The position numbers and the translations under genes are program-made. From assembly GCA_030549495.1 (NCBI GenBank), contig JAUIRK010000894.1:620001-684000 (forward strand): a stretch of DNA of 64,000 nt, written 5' to 3'. The number at the start of each line of letters is the position of its first letter. Positions within the stretch are counted from its first letter, which is position 1. Of the stretch, positions 48,801 through 57,041 are shown in pieces. Source of the stretch: Nectonema munidae. Taxonomy: Eukaryota; Nematomorpha; Nectonematoida; Nectonematidae. The notes under the pieces were generated by a model that saw only the letters and a list, made by a program, of their open reading frames with translations, was not told the origin of the DNA and searched no databases.

Positions 48801-51800
48801 TATTTTTTATTGCCGATTAAAAAAAGAGGGAATTTTTAGCAAATATTTCTTTTTTGTATTTACAAACTTGCCTATTTTTTAATAAAAATTTCAGATTAAT
48901 TCAAAAGTAAGCACAACTACTAAATTTCTCAAACGTCGGTCCATTTTATCTATTTGGTTTTTAACGCTGTGAGGACCAGTGTGATACCCGTGTATCATTA
49001 AATGAAAATTGTTTGCTTTAAGTTTTTTAAAATTGCATTGAAAAAGAAAGGCGATTAGTCCTAAAATTTATTATCCTCAAAGGGTTAAAGTAGTTTTGTA
49101 GAATTTAGTTATTAAGTTTAAAATTAAAACAAACACAACTTTTCTAGCTATACCCCATCTGTAACTCACGTTCCTAATAAATCTTAACCCTTTCGTGACC
49201 AAAAAAATCAGACGATATATTTTAAAAAGCAGAAGATTCATATACAAAACTATTTGAAAAAGCAGACGAAGGTAAAATTGTTTATGTATCATACAATATA
49301 ATTCTTCAACTTCATTTCCTTGAAAGCGATTATTCATCGGCTCGCGCTTTTTGATCCTACATGGAATGTTTATGTGGTAATCGTTGAAAATGATGGTATT
49401 TTAGCCAATCAGAGTCAAGATTTTTATGCAGTTTATTTGAATAAGCAAAACTTATTAAAGAAATGTGGAAACATAATTGGTTCGATTCTAGTGTAATTTA
49501 ATTGGCCAAAAAATCAATCAAATAAAAAGGCCATGACTTTTTAAACATATAATCTATGTCTTATTAATACTAACTAAAAAAACTTACAAAACTACTAAAT
49601 AACATTATATTATTTATGAAGCATATTTGCCTTTTCTCGAATTGATGCTGAATTTTAATAATATAAATAATAGTGAAAGTACTTTCTGTTTTAATATAAT
49701 TTATGAATTTGGTAATGTTTGCGAAAACAAAACTTTCTTATAGTGAGTCCACTATAAAAATATTAAATTTAAATAATTAATTCTTTTTTGCTTTATGTTA
49801 AATTTTATTCAAATTTTTGAAATCAACTATTCCCATTTTGAAGTTAAAAAAGTATTAGAGGTACTAAAATATAAATATTTCTCTCCCATGTTCAATCTCT
49901 TGAAGTTTTTGGATATTTGCTAAATTCTTTGAATGAATTTCTTTCTTTAGAACAAAGGGATAAGCCACATTGTTTATTACATCATAAGCCTAAGCCCTAT
50001 TTATGAAATTTAGGTGTAAACAGAAGTCATCGTGATTTTATCGATTTTTCAGGCAAATGCTATTGGCGGCAATGATAAGGTGGTGAGAGAGTACTTGGAG
50101 CAAAATTATTCTCCTGCAGTGGTTGAGAATGAGGAGTCCAGCGTCAAATTTTGTGCCAAGGCTCTCATGCAAGTCATTCAAGGAGATCACAAAGGAATGG
50201 ATATCGCAGTTCTAAAATTTAATCAGCCTTTCAAAGTAAGACAAATCTAATTAACATTAAGATGATTTTATGTACAGACAACCTGTTTGTAATGGTCAGG
50301 CATGCACCCCAATTGAAAATGACTATTTTAAACAAGTGAGATTGACATGTAGGCGTTCTACCAAGATGACCGCTAAGAGAGGTTTTACTGCGCCACTTAT
50401 ATTATAAGGGATCGTTCGCAAACGATGTCAATGAATTTTAAACACTTCTCGACTCCCATCCGCCCTGTTATCAACTTTTGGCCTAATTTCCTCTCTCCCT
50501 AAGCTAATTTTTTTAAATCGATAAAATAGAAGTGATAGATGAAGAACATCTTGCCGTTTATTTCTGATATGTGTATAGTAATTTTTAAATTGACTATAAG
50601 AATATTCACTGTGTGTTTATCATTTAGGATGGTTAAATAATAAGAGGACTTTAGCTCCATCATCTTGACTTGATAGAGGTAAGCAACATTTTTATCTGAA
50701 AAAGTGGGGGCGGAAGCAAGCTAATTATTGAACATTACTGTTTCTATTGCAAAACGAGCATGATGGTTTGATTCTGCACCCGATATTATAGTTTTTGATA
50801 TTAATTAAAAATAAAAAGTTGTCAATTTTTTTTTATATTTATTATACGTTAAATGGAAGGACCCAACTATGTTATTGTTACACCTATATTTACAAAGAAG
50901 TCAAAAAAAAAGAATTTTAATTGACAATTATGGGAATGCACAAAAAGAGCTGGGTAATAGTGAAAAATTTTCCAAAATTGTTGAAACAATATCAGTTAAA
51001 AAATCGCAAGTTTCAGGATTTTGGAATTTATTAACTGAGAAGTAAAAAAATTGAATGAATTTGAGAAGAAAAATTAGACACCTACCCATGATATGAGTAA
51101 AGTTTCACGAAGTTTATAGTATTTTTCAAATTAAAATTAATGTCAAATACTCCCTCCTTCTCTCGTGTTAACTTTTGTCTTTCGTTTTTGTTGACATCAT
51201 TTGTGAACGATTGATAAGCAAAAAAGGTATTTCGCGTTTTAGATATACCATTTTCATTTCCGTTTCATCCTTTTGCAATTCCAAAAGGATGAGGGATTAG
51301 GCGACGTAGTGTAGATACTATCTTGAATCGAATGTGCAAAGCGTGGCTGATGATGAGCCTTCAATAGGCGAAATATCCTGCATAAAATGCAGGTTTTATG
51401 TTTTCATCACTGTCTCTCTATATATCATATGACGTAGATCAAATACTACTTATATATCTGTGTTACTTTAAAAAAATAAAGCCAAATGATGCAGGCTAAT
51501 TTTATATATAATATAAATGATTTTATTGTCCCAAAAGTAGAAAAAAGGCGTAGAATCAGACATTTTATTAAAAATAAAGTATTTTCAATTCAATTTCCTC
51601 AGTTAACTAAACAACATTATAAAAGAATTAGTTTAAAAAAAGTTGCATTAATCAGCACAAAGCAAACGAACAAAAGTTCATCAAAATTCTTTTTCCATAT
51701 TTTGTATGTGTATTCTTTATTCTTGATGCACAAAGCAAACGAACAAAAGTTCATCAAAATTCTTTTTCCATATTTAGTATGTGTATCCTTTATTCCTGAT

Positions 51801-52007
51801 GCGCACTTGTTATAACGCGCTACTATTTCCTATTTCTGTTGATTGTAACATAATGCACTCGTATGCTACTGAGTATGAGATTTGCTTTTCTTTGTTTAGT
51901 TACTAAGTCAAGAGACGATTTCCAAATACATCGAAGAAATAAAGGAGGAGTGGAAAATTGAGGAGGAGGAAAAGAAAAAGACTCCAGTCAGTGTGAGCAA
52001 GATTTAA
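30743..52007 (+). CDS. PSMA7: Proteasome 20S subunit alpha type-7 (alpha-4), six exons
   Basis: Structural (non-catalytic) alpha-ring subunit of the 20S proteasome core, acting in cytosol and nucleus. Exons 30743-30844, 44925-45051, 45112-45236, 45286-45408, 50053-50235 and 51900-52007 give 255 codons plus stop (human PSMA7 is 248 aa). All junctions are GT/AG and the phase is kept throughout. The N-terminus carries the alpha-subunit signature [12 protein letters not shown] (residues 5-16) and [46 protein letters not shown] and GTYFEWKANAIG match the alpha-4 subunit specifically. The C-terminus is a charged EEEEKKK tail, usual for this subunit. No catalytic N-terminal threonine is expected or seen. 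Introns 1 (about 14.1 kb) and 4 (about 4.6 kb) are filled with mobile DNA. The protein is rather diverged from vertebrate PSMA7, so a paralogous second copy elsewhere is possible; nothing looks broken. Confidence 0.93.
31560..31813 (+). repeat. 145-bp repeat family, left part, split by the composite insertion
   Basis: GCCAAATTTGTTCACTCAAG ... TCAAACCTGTCAAAAAATTG ... AATTATATAACGTTTTTTAC matches 22785-22925. The unit continues after the composite at about 42022 (TACCCATTATAGAGTATGCTG). Confidence 0.65.
32060..32103 (+). repeat. AAT/ACT microsatellite
   Basis: AATAATAAT followed by ACT units. The counterpart in unit 2 (36773-36806) has a different mix of unit numbers, as expected for slippage. 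Confidence 0.85.
34830..35648 (+). repeat. Giant hairpin 1, left arm (819 bp)
   Basis: The exact inverse, apart from scattered single differences, of 35711-36528. It is built from about six 28-bp minisatellite units (CGATGATTCATCTCCAACCT type, 34880-35040) and a 161-bp tandem dimer (35311 and 35472). The loop is 62 bp. Confidence 0.92.
35649..35710 (+). repeat. Hairpin 1 loop (62 bp)
   Basis: Starts AAATTGAAAGATAAACC. Its reverse complement, with one difference seen, is the loop of hairpin 2 at 41215-41276. Confidence 0.92.
35711..36528 (-). repeat. Giant hairpin 1, right arm
   Basis: Inverse of 34830-35648, ending GGTTATGAGA at the unit boundary. The repeated 80-codon frames here translate the 161-bp dimer and are not genes. 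Confidence 0.92.
40446..41214 (+). repeat. Giant hairpin 2, left arm (769 bp)
   Basis: Same composition as hairpin 1: 28-bp minisatellite (40490-40660), then the 161-bp dimer (40877 and 41038). Slightly shorter than the arm in unit 1. Confidence 0.9.
41215..41276 (-). repeat. Hairpin 2 loop, inverted relative to hairpin 1
   Basis: Starts GTTTCGTATGTGCATA; it is the reverse complement of 35649-35710 although the surrounding units are direct repeats. Confidence 0.92.
41277..41999 (-). repeat. Giant hairpin 2, right arm (truncated at outer end)
   Basis: Inverse of 40492-41214. The outermost ~45 bp of the arm are absent and replaced by the AT repeat. Confidence 0.9.
41998..42022. repeat. AT dinucleotide repeat at the composite boundary
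   Basis: About 12 AT units joining the truncated arm to the resumed 145-bp family sequence (TACCCATTATAG). Confidence 0.85.
42111..42790. other. PSMA7 intron 1, nothing recognised
   Basis: AT-rich intron sequence with no repeat or ORF identified. Confidence 0.5.
42795..44130 (+). repeat. ~150-bp tandem array, about nine units
   Basis: The landmark GATTTGGTATAAAAACATAT recurs at about 42877, 43038, 43184, 43334, 43464 (eroded), 43590, 43744, 43895 and 44047, mostly 146-153 bp apart. Each unit also has a TAAACCGCAAATTTGATT block and AAATGAAACTAGCATG. Units are clearly diverged, so the array is old. Non-coding. Confidence 0.8.
44131..44924. other. End of PSMA7 intron 1
   Basis: A small patch (44398-44545: GGGCGTTTTACGCCCCAGCA and following) distantly recalls sequence at 31580-31640 in inverse orientation. 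Otherwise plain intron. Confidence 0.4.
44925..45051 (+). CDS. PSMA7: PSMA7 exon 2
   Basis: Residues 35-76 plus one base. It begins IGVRGKD right after a CAG acceptor and ends ...MTFA before a GT at 45052. VLGVEKKS (residues 44-51) and the following RTVKKIC are typical of alpha-4. Confidence 0.92.
45112..45236 (+). CDS. PSMA7: PSMA7 exon 3
   Basis: Completes the split glycine codon 77 and encodes [11 protein letters not shown] through YIASLQQ (78-118). The preceding intron is only 60 bp and the following one 49 bp, the size expected for undisturbed introns here. Confidence 0.92.
45286..45408 (+). CDS. PSMA7: PSMA7 exon 4
   Basis: Forty-one codons (119-159) with [10 protein letters not shown], a central AGFDMDG turn, and GTYFEWK at the end. 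The donor GTAAGA follows. The open frame that continues into the intron is read-through, not coding. Confidence 0.92.
45667..45931 (+). repeat. Left LTR of the Gypsy-type fossil
   Basis: Nearly identical to 48511-48775 of the right LTR. A further partial LTR-like piece in opposite orientation occurs at about 47263-47367. Confidence 0.88.
45930..46328 (-). pseudogene. Protease-like and early pol region of the LTR fossil
   Basis: [20 protein letters not shown] resembles the end of a retropepsin domain, followed by a linker typical of the region before reverse transcriptase ([12 protein letters not shown]). Part of a broken element. Confidence 0.6.
46556..47245 (-). pseudogene. Gag-like region of the LTR fossil
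   Basis: Typical Gypsy-group gag motifs such as [15 protein letters not shown] and [12 protein letters not shown], with the beginning of a CCHC zinc knuckle ([10 protein letters not shown]) at its end. The protein would act as the capsid precursor in an intact element. Part of a broken element. Confidence 0.75.
47369..48497 (+). pseudogene. Integrase region of the LTR fossil
   Basis: Carries a zinc-binding HHCC-like segment ([25 protein letters not shown]), an integrase core ([34 protein letters not shown]) and a short C-terminal tail with basic residues ([13 protein letters not shown]). The order is that of Gypsy-type pol. Part of a broken element. Confidence 0.8.
48511..48796 (+). repeat. 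Right LTR of the Gypsy-type fossil
   Basis: 286 bp, TG...CA ends. AATAAAAGC near 48756 could be its polyadenylation signal. Confidence 0.88.
48802..50052. other. Rest of PSMA7 intron 4
   Basis: Contains the dispersed repeat at 49383-49565; otherwise no feature. Confidence 0.5.
49383..49565 (+). repeat. Dispersed repeat, copy 2
   Basis: Collinear with 12985-13215, including the GCCAATCA and AACATAATTGG blocks and CCATGACTTTTTAAA near the end. No coding capacity. Confidence 0.5.
50053..50235 (+). CDS. PSMA7: PSMA7 exon 5
   Basis: Sixty-one codons (160-220) beginning ANAIGGNDK, the expected continuation of ...YFEWK, with VREYLEQNY and a KALMQVIQ helix. The acceptor is TTTTTCAG and the donor GTAAGA. 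It lies beyond the LTR element of intron 4. Confidence 0.92.
50407..51213. mobile_element. MITE-like pair of inverted ends in PSMA7 intron 5
   Basis: AGGGATCGTTCGCAAACGAT at 50407 and the inverted ATCGTTCACAAATGATGTCA at 51190-51211 are the same terminal sequence as the MITE at 54533-54682. Either one long copy or two solo ends. Confidence 0.4.
51656..51800 (+). repeat. 73-bp tandem duplication
   Basis: CACAAAGCAAACGAACAAAA begins at 51656 and again at 51729; the two copies differ at a few bases. The 109-codon frame running through it is not supported as a gene. Confidence 0.85.
51900..52007 (+). CDS. PSMA7: PSMA7 exon 6 and stop
   Basis: Codons 221-255 and a TAA stop. [15 protein letters not shown] corresponds to the alpha-4 C-terminal helix and is followed by a lysine/glutamate-rich tail. 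No AATAAA was seen in the 114 bp before the convergent FAAP24 stop, so the transcript probably ends inside or beyond that gene. Confidence 0.9.
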   Translation, partial: LLSQETISKYIEEIKEEWKIEEEEKKKTPVSVSKI

Positions 52008-52121
52008 TACACCGGAAGTCACGTGGGCAAAAGATGAGGTGTATACTCTTTATGTGATGATGTTTTTTAATTTTTACATATAAAATTGTTTTGGCGCAAG
52101 CAACGTCATTTTGTTTTGTTT

Positions 52122-52222
52122 TTACTCTGATTTGGATAAACTGGACTTGATTGAGGAGGCAACGCTTTTTCCAACAATTGTGGCCAGGGATTCTTCACTC
52201 GTTTCCATTAACTCTCCCATAC
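52122..52222 (-). CDS. FAAP24: FAAP24 last exon, second helix-hairpin-helix
   Basis: After the TTTTAG acceptor it encodes MGELMETSEESLATIVGK, SVASSIKSSLSKSE and TAA. The intron before it is 62 bp. Downstream (lower coordinates) an ATTAAA-like signal near 52065 could serve polyadenylation, which would place the 3' UTR antisense to that of PSMA7. Confidence 0.8.
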
Positions 52223-55200
52223 CTAAAATTACAATAAAAAGGTTGACACACGGGAATATAAGAATTAAAGTGTTGGAACGATACTCTTGACAGTTTGTAA
52301 GAGATGCTTAGACTTGACTTTTCCAAGTTTGGGAATCATGGTCAATGTGTTTAGAGCAGATGAAACGACATTTTTCTCTGCGTCAAGATGTTCTGAGGAA
52401 TCCGTGCTTATGCTTTTTTCATTTTTCTCATTATCTTTGGCCTGTGTATAAGATTTGAATAGAGACAAAGTAAGAGGTTTTTAAATTAAATAGAAGCAAT
52501 TGGGTTAGTAGCAATAATAATTAGTTGTGTTCTTTTATAATTGGTAGGTTAGTATAGTTTTATAGGTAGATAGCACTCGAAATTACGTACGAAAAATATC
52601 GAAGTGGTGCGTTTTCGATCTTTGTGCGTTTTTTTTATTGAGCCTGTGAATATCAAGTTCAAACGCGTTACTTGAGTGATAAAACCATTCAATATAATAT
52701 GGCTTTGTGACTTATTTGTTCACTACAAACACATGTAATATAACAACTAAAGAATATTAAACATATCAGTGATATAAAATCTCATTATACAAAAGATTAA
52801 ATGGCAGATTAACTTATTTACTTAATTTATATACAAGAGAAATAATTATTCTTTCTGCATTTTGAAATCGAATTTTACATTAATTTGTTATTTATATATA
52901 TCGAATTTGATGTTTTTGAATTTTGCTTAATAAACTATATTATTTCAAATTAACGTCCTTTATATCCCGGTTTCCCTCAATTTTAAAAATGGCTGCAAAA
53001 CGAATGTGAATTTTCCAAATTGCCAGAACTGGTGGTGGTACGCGAACATAGCAAAGAGAGTATTTGCAATCATTTTCTCCAAAAGACTATTCAATCTTTT
53101 AAAAACAGCGTTGATAAAATACTCTCTGTCAGTTCTTTAATCAAATCTAGTTTAAAAATCGCTTCTCAATCTTATTATTGTGATGCTGTTAAAACGAACG
53201 AAAATGTAATTTTTGTTAAAAAAATACTGGTGAAGAAATGTCCAATGATGACGTTAGGAATTGTTTGAAAAATTTACAAATAAATTACATCCATAATAAT
53301 AGCAAGAATATGTAAATTTCTTTTGCGAATAGGACGAATTTACATCACGGTGAAAGCTTACTACCTGAAAAAAAATGAAGTCCAAAAATTTTAAAAAAGC
53401 TTGCTCCAAAAATCAAGATCTGTACCAATTGAAATTGAAGATCAAAAATCATTCCAAGAGATTCTCTCAATGAATCCTGGCTTGGAGAAGGTAATGAATG
53501 CTCCATCAATAATAATTTTGAATTTATAAGACTTGCTTGGCTTGTGAGTATACTTTCCGTATTACTTTATTCGTTTTACGGTTGAGTTTCAGACACGAAT
53601 TCTTTTAAAAATATTATAAAAAAATTTGCGCCCTCCTCCCCCACTCAATAATTTTAAAGATGTGCGGGCCTGTTTGAGATAAATGTATTTAAAGCTTCAT
53701 AATTTTTTTACCATCACAAGATAAAAAGTAGCGTTTTTTTTAACATAACATATTTTACAAACAACTATGAGAAAAAGAGACCTATTTTTTGGTTTTTTGA
53801 ATTTCAAAAATATAAAATCAAATTTAATTTGCCAACCTTCTTGTTCTTTTGTTTGCGTATTTTTAAATTGTCATGAAGAACTCTATTACTTTGATCTATG
53901 AATGAATTCACCAATTTAAGTCTATTTTCTTTTTGTACAAAAAATTAGGAAAATAATAAAGCATTTTATTTGTGAAAAACGAAACACATATAGCGTTCTG
54001 TAAATTCGTTTATTTGTGGTTTGGTTCGCAAGCGCATTGACGCTTATTTTTTCTTTCAGTTTCAATTACTTTTAAGGATAACTAAGTATCCTCAAAATCT
54101 GCGTTTATAACAAGCGTTTTATTGTTTGTTGAAAATTTACTAAATAAATAGCAATCTATCTACACTTACTTTTAAGCAACTAACCTTACTACTAACTAAA
54201 TAATCAATTATCTACTGATCCAATATTTTTAAAGAATGCTGATCAAGTGATTAAAAAGTGATGCCGATCCTAAATCTTAGAGATAATTAAAATGAGCAAA
54301 TTTGTGTTGTGTATGTGAAAGAAGACATTTCATACATTTAAAGCCAAAACACTTACCATCTTTTTAATGAAATGAAGAGCTTCTTCAGAGTCGCTTACAG
54401 GGTGCAGTTGCATTCCCAGCTCTATTGTGACCAACTCTTGAATTGAGTAAAATTCATGCTGAGTTTCTTTGGTGTGCTCAAGCAGGATGAATGAGTGGAA
54501 TTCTTTCGACTAAAATTTAATGTCTTCTTAAAAGGGATTGTTCACAAATGATGTCAACCATAACTGCAAACGGGGCAAAAATTCACAATAGGCGTTATTC
54601 AATAAGAGAAGATATAGTAAAAAGTTGACGAGGGAATCAAAAAATAGGAAAAATTGGTTGACATCACTTGTGAACGCCCCCTAACATAAATTGTATGGAT
54701 TAATTTTGATAGATGTTTTTGTTAGGCACAGACTTACGCAAAATGGGCGAAAATGAAATTCAGATGGACCACATATACTCACAACACAAACACCTCTAGA
54801 GCATGTAAAGTGGAGAGTTTGTTAGTATATATCTCTTAGATTACATTCATGTGAGTACACATCACATCATTTCCTACATATTATAATCATTAAATTTTTT
54901 ATTTGAAATACATCTAGATTATCTCTCTTAGGAAGGCTAAATGAATTGGTAATATCTATTTTTTATATCATTTATTCAAATTATTATTAATCAAAAATAA
55001 CAAGAGCTGTCAAATTTTTTATATTCGAGGTATCGTACTTTTTATTTCACACACACACACACATAACATCCATTTTCGGTACGCTGAAACAACTGGTGAG
55101 GTTCATTTTGACAAAATTTAGAAAGAAGTTAAACAATATCTCAGCAATATAAAAAATATATTAACTTTTAGAAGGATTCCTCGTATTTCATGAAATAATT

Positions 55201-55345
55201 ACTTTTCGTTTGAATCTCACGATCTTCTGTTTGTAGAACGAATTTTTGCAAACGTCGCCTTTCGAGATGTAAAGAATGGCGTAACGATCATTGACAATGA
55301 AATCAATATTCTCAAGAGATTCATCAAAAGTTGCATTTGCTTCTT
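52122..55345 (-). CDS. FAAP24: Fanconi anemia core complex-associated protein 24, partial (four exons)
   Basis: DNA-binding partner of FANCM that helps place the Fanconi core complex at stalled forks (known for the family). Exons in coding order: 55345-55203, 54509-54357, 52441-52285, 52222-52122, all with GT/AG borders and a continuous frame of about 184 codons; human FAAP24 has 215. The first two exons form an inactive XPF-type nuclease-like domain (NDRYAILYISKGD, then FILLEHTKE and ELGMQLHPVSDSEEA). The last two hold the helix-hairpin-helix pair (MIPKLGKVKSKHLLQ, then SLATIVGKSVASSIKSSL). The human counterparts IPGVGKVK and VVGQAVAQQI align without gaps. About 30 N-terminal residues are missing; I did not find that exon upstream of 55345. 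Assignment rests on remembered family sequence, not a search. Confidence 0.82.
52285..52441 (-). CDS. FAAP24: FAAP24 exon, linker and first helix-hairpin-helix
   Basis: Starts AKDNEKNEKS after an ACACAG acceptor, has a polar linker, then NTLTMIPKLGKVKSKHLLQ. The donor is taken at GTATCG (intron begins at 52284), because joining there restores the family spacing between the two hairpins. The frame would otherwise run on to a stop eight codons later. Confidence 0.8.
52576..52795 (+). repeat. SINE-like dispersed repeat, copy 1
   Basis: Collinear with 56410-56636. Shared landmarks: CGAAATTA-GTACGAAAAA, ATCGAAGTG, TTTATNGAGCC-GTGA, ACACATGTAATATAAC and ATCAGTGATATAAAATCTCA. A weak B-box-like AAGTTCAAACGC suggests a tRNA origin. 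Lies in a FAAP24 intron. Confidence 0.55.
52996..53268 (+). other. Unidentified open stretch in a FAAP24 intron
   Basis: An open frame (about 90 codons) with balanced composition: FSKLPELVVVREHSKESICN, then IQSFKNSVDKILSVSSLIKS and SQSYYCDAVKTNENVIFVKK. A further possible piece, SVPIEIEDQKSFQEILSMNP, follows at about 53412-53475 in another frame. It looks more protein-like than neighbouring chance ORFs but I recognise no family. It may be a decayed processed gene or a mobile remnant. Confidence 0.3.
53500..54356. other. Rest of the FAAP24 intron
   Basis: No feature recognised. Confidence 0.5.
54357..54509 (-). CDS. FAAP24: FAAP24 exon, second half of the nuclease-like domain
   Basis: Fifty-one codons, phase 0 at both ends: SKEFHSFILLEHTKE, YSIQELVTIELGMQLHPV, SDSEEALHFIKKM. 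The donor is GTAAGTG. It matches the human segment around FTVLDLGMVLLPVAS. Confidence 0.8.
54533..54682. mobile_element. MITE, 150 bp, with 27-bp inverted ends
   Basis: Left end AGGGATTGTTCACAAATGAT and right end, inverted, AGGGGGCGTTCACAAGTGAT, both continuing GTCAACC: 23 of 27 positions match. No coding capacity. The target duplication could not be fixed, so the superfamily is open. Lies in a FAAP24 intron. Confidence 0.7.
55203..55345 (-). CDS. FAAP24: FAAP24 exon encoding the first part of the nuclease-like domain
   Basis: Reads ...EANATFDESLENIDFIVN then DRYAILYISKGDVCKNSFY to VRFKRK. The acceptor is TTTTAG and the donor GTAATT. The exon enters in the middle of a codon, so at least one more coding exon must lie upstream. 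Confidence 0.78.
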
Positions 55346-56409
55346 CTAAAATTTATCAATCAAAATGTTTAATATTAATGGTGTTTAGTTAGATGAAGTG
55401 GCACTGAGACGTTAAAAAGACGTGTATTATATAAAAGGTGATGTACAAAGTCTTTATTCTTTTCCAATACTCCTTTTTCATTGGGTCTTATTTTTATCCG
55501 AGCAAATCGTGACCCAACCCTCCATTTGCTAGTCAAGATTCGTTGATGACCACAGTGGTCGAAAATTTATCTTAATAATGTTGATTTAAATGCATTAAAA
55601 ATTATGATTTTTCTTGACGCTTGCTAAGTTAATGAACGATGAGTTGGAAGTGATGAACTTATTTTTTGAAACGAGCTATGAATACCCAATTGGTAGGAAA
55701 CAAAATTTGAGTAATTGACGATAATAGCTGCTGTAATTTATCTCTTTAAAAAATCCTCTATTTTTATATCAGGATACAAAAATGAAATTCATAGGGAAAA
55801 CTTCATTTTCTGAGTAATAGCCTCCTACTTTTATTTAATCCCCCCTCCCTAAAATTACTTTTGTGCAAAAACGAGGATAGGTGTGAGCTAATATTATGAA
55901 TAATAATAAAAACCTTGCACAAATTAATGTCTGAGATTTAAATGCAATCGTGAGAAAATTCTTTATAGACTTCATTATTTTATTCATATATTTAAATTTA
56001 AAGATAAAGCAGACATATATTTTTGCTGTTTTTTGTTTACCAACTCTAGTAATTCTATCTGAAGCTCTGAGTTACTAGAACACTCAAAGCTAAAAAAAAC
56101 ATCATTAAATATTTTTTAAAAACAAATACAAAAAATTAGTTACCATATTTCAAATATGATTAATAAAAAAATTAAAGGTAGGTATGTGGCAGTGACGTAG
56201 CCAGAGATCTGAGAACTTTAGCCACTCGGTGTTTAATAAATATTTGAACAAAAAAGTTTGTCCTCTTCCCCGTCTTATTTCAAATTTTTCGCTCATTAAC
56301 ATGTAGGCCATGAACGTTTTTTGTCAAAATGTGAAGATTAACATTAAAAAGATTAGGGACCCTTTATTATATCAAGGATTTTCACAGAAAACATGGAAAA
56401 TTGTAAGAG
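55346..56409. other. Upstream of the known FAAP24 exons
   Basis: The missing first FAAP24 exon should be here or further on, but none could be recognised by eye. Confidence 0.4.
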
Positions 56410-56636
56410 ATGCGATTCGAAATTAAGTACGAAAAAAAAGCTAAATTAGGAAAAGTATCGAAGTGCGGTATGATTTCGATTTTTATACGTTTTTTATCGA
56501 GCCGGTGAGTATCAGGTTCAAATCTGTTACTTGAGAGATAACATATTCCAATCAATAAGGCTTTATGATTTATTTTTTCACCACAAACACATGTAATATA
56601 ACGGATAAAGAATATCAGTGATATAAAATCTCATTA
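56410..56636 (+). repeat. SINE-like dispersed repeat, copy 2
   Basis: Second copy of the sequence at 52576-52795. The B-box-like AGGTTCAAATCTG (about 56511) is better preserved here. Confidence 0.55.
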
Positions 56637-57041
56637 TTTTGTGGGCCAGAGAATTAAATATGGCCTATCTATGTAGTGACAAGCAGATTAGTGTTCAAAA
56701 CGTTCTAAATATAAACTATTTACCATCTAATTTTGATATGCAATATCTGTGTTCCTACTTATTTAGACATACATATTTCAATAAGTTAGCTTAGGGTTAA
56801 ATTCACTATGCAACACTCAAAAAAGTACAAGTCAATTTAATAATAAGTAAATTTTCTGTGGCCGTTTTTATATGCAAAATTATATGGGGAATCTATTCCT
56901 GTCCTTCTTTTTGTTAAATTAGGCAGGCTTTTTTACAGAATTGTCACTGTATACCCTTGTTGTTATTAAATTTGATATTAATTTATTTAACTTCATTGTA
57001 TTACTTCTATTTAGTTTTTTCAGATCTAATTTATTTTTAAC

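Larger units (their letters stand above)
45662..48801 (+). mobile_element. Ty3/Gypsy-type LTR retrotransposon fossil, rearranged
   Basis: LTRs at 45667-45931 and 48511-48796 begin TGTAATATTC; the right one ends in ...CACA. GATAT at 45662-45666 and 48797-48801 is the 5-bp target duplication. A purine-rich tract (GAAGATGGGGAAGAT) stands just before the right LTR. Parts seen: a gag-like region with a zinc knuckle and a protease-like region on the - strand, and an integrase region on the + strand. Internal parts therefore lie in opposite orientations and much of pol is not represented. It is broken in several places. By eye the LTRs differ at only about three positions over 265, so insertion was fairly recent. 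It sits in PSMA7 intron 4. Confidence 0.85.

Noticed and set aside
51486-51815. 109-codon ORF in PSMA7 intron 5
   Set aside because: Runs through a 73-bp tandem duplication and repeats its own sequence; no splice sites in register with PSMA7.
55360-57040. Search for the first FAAP24 exon, including a short frame starting MEGWVTICSDKN near 55530 (-)
   Set aside because: No donor in the right phase and no similarity to the conserved N-terminus of the family.
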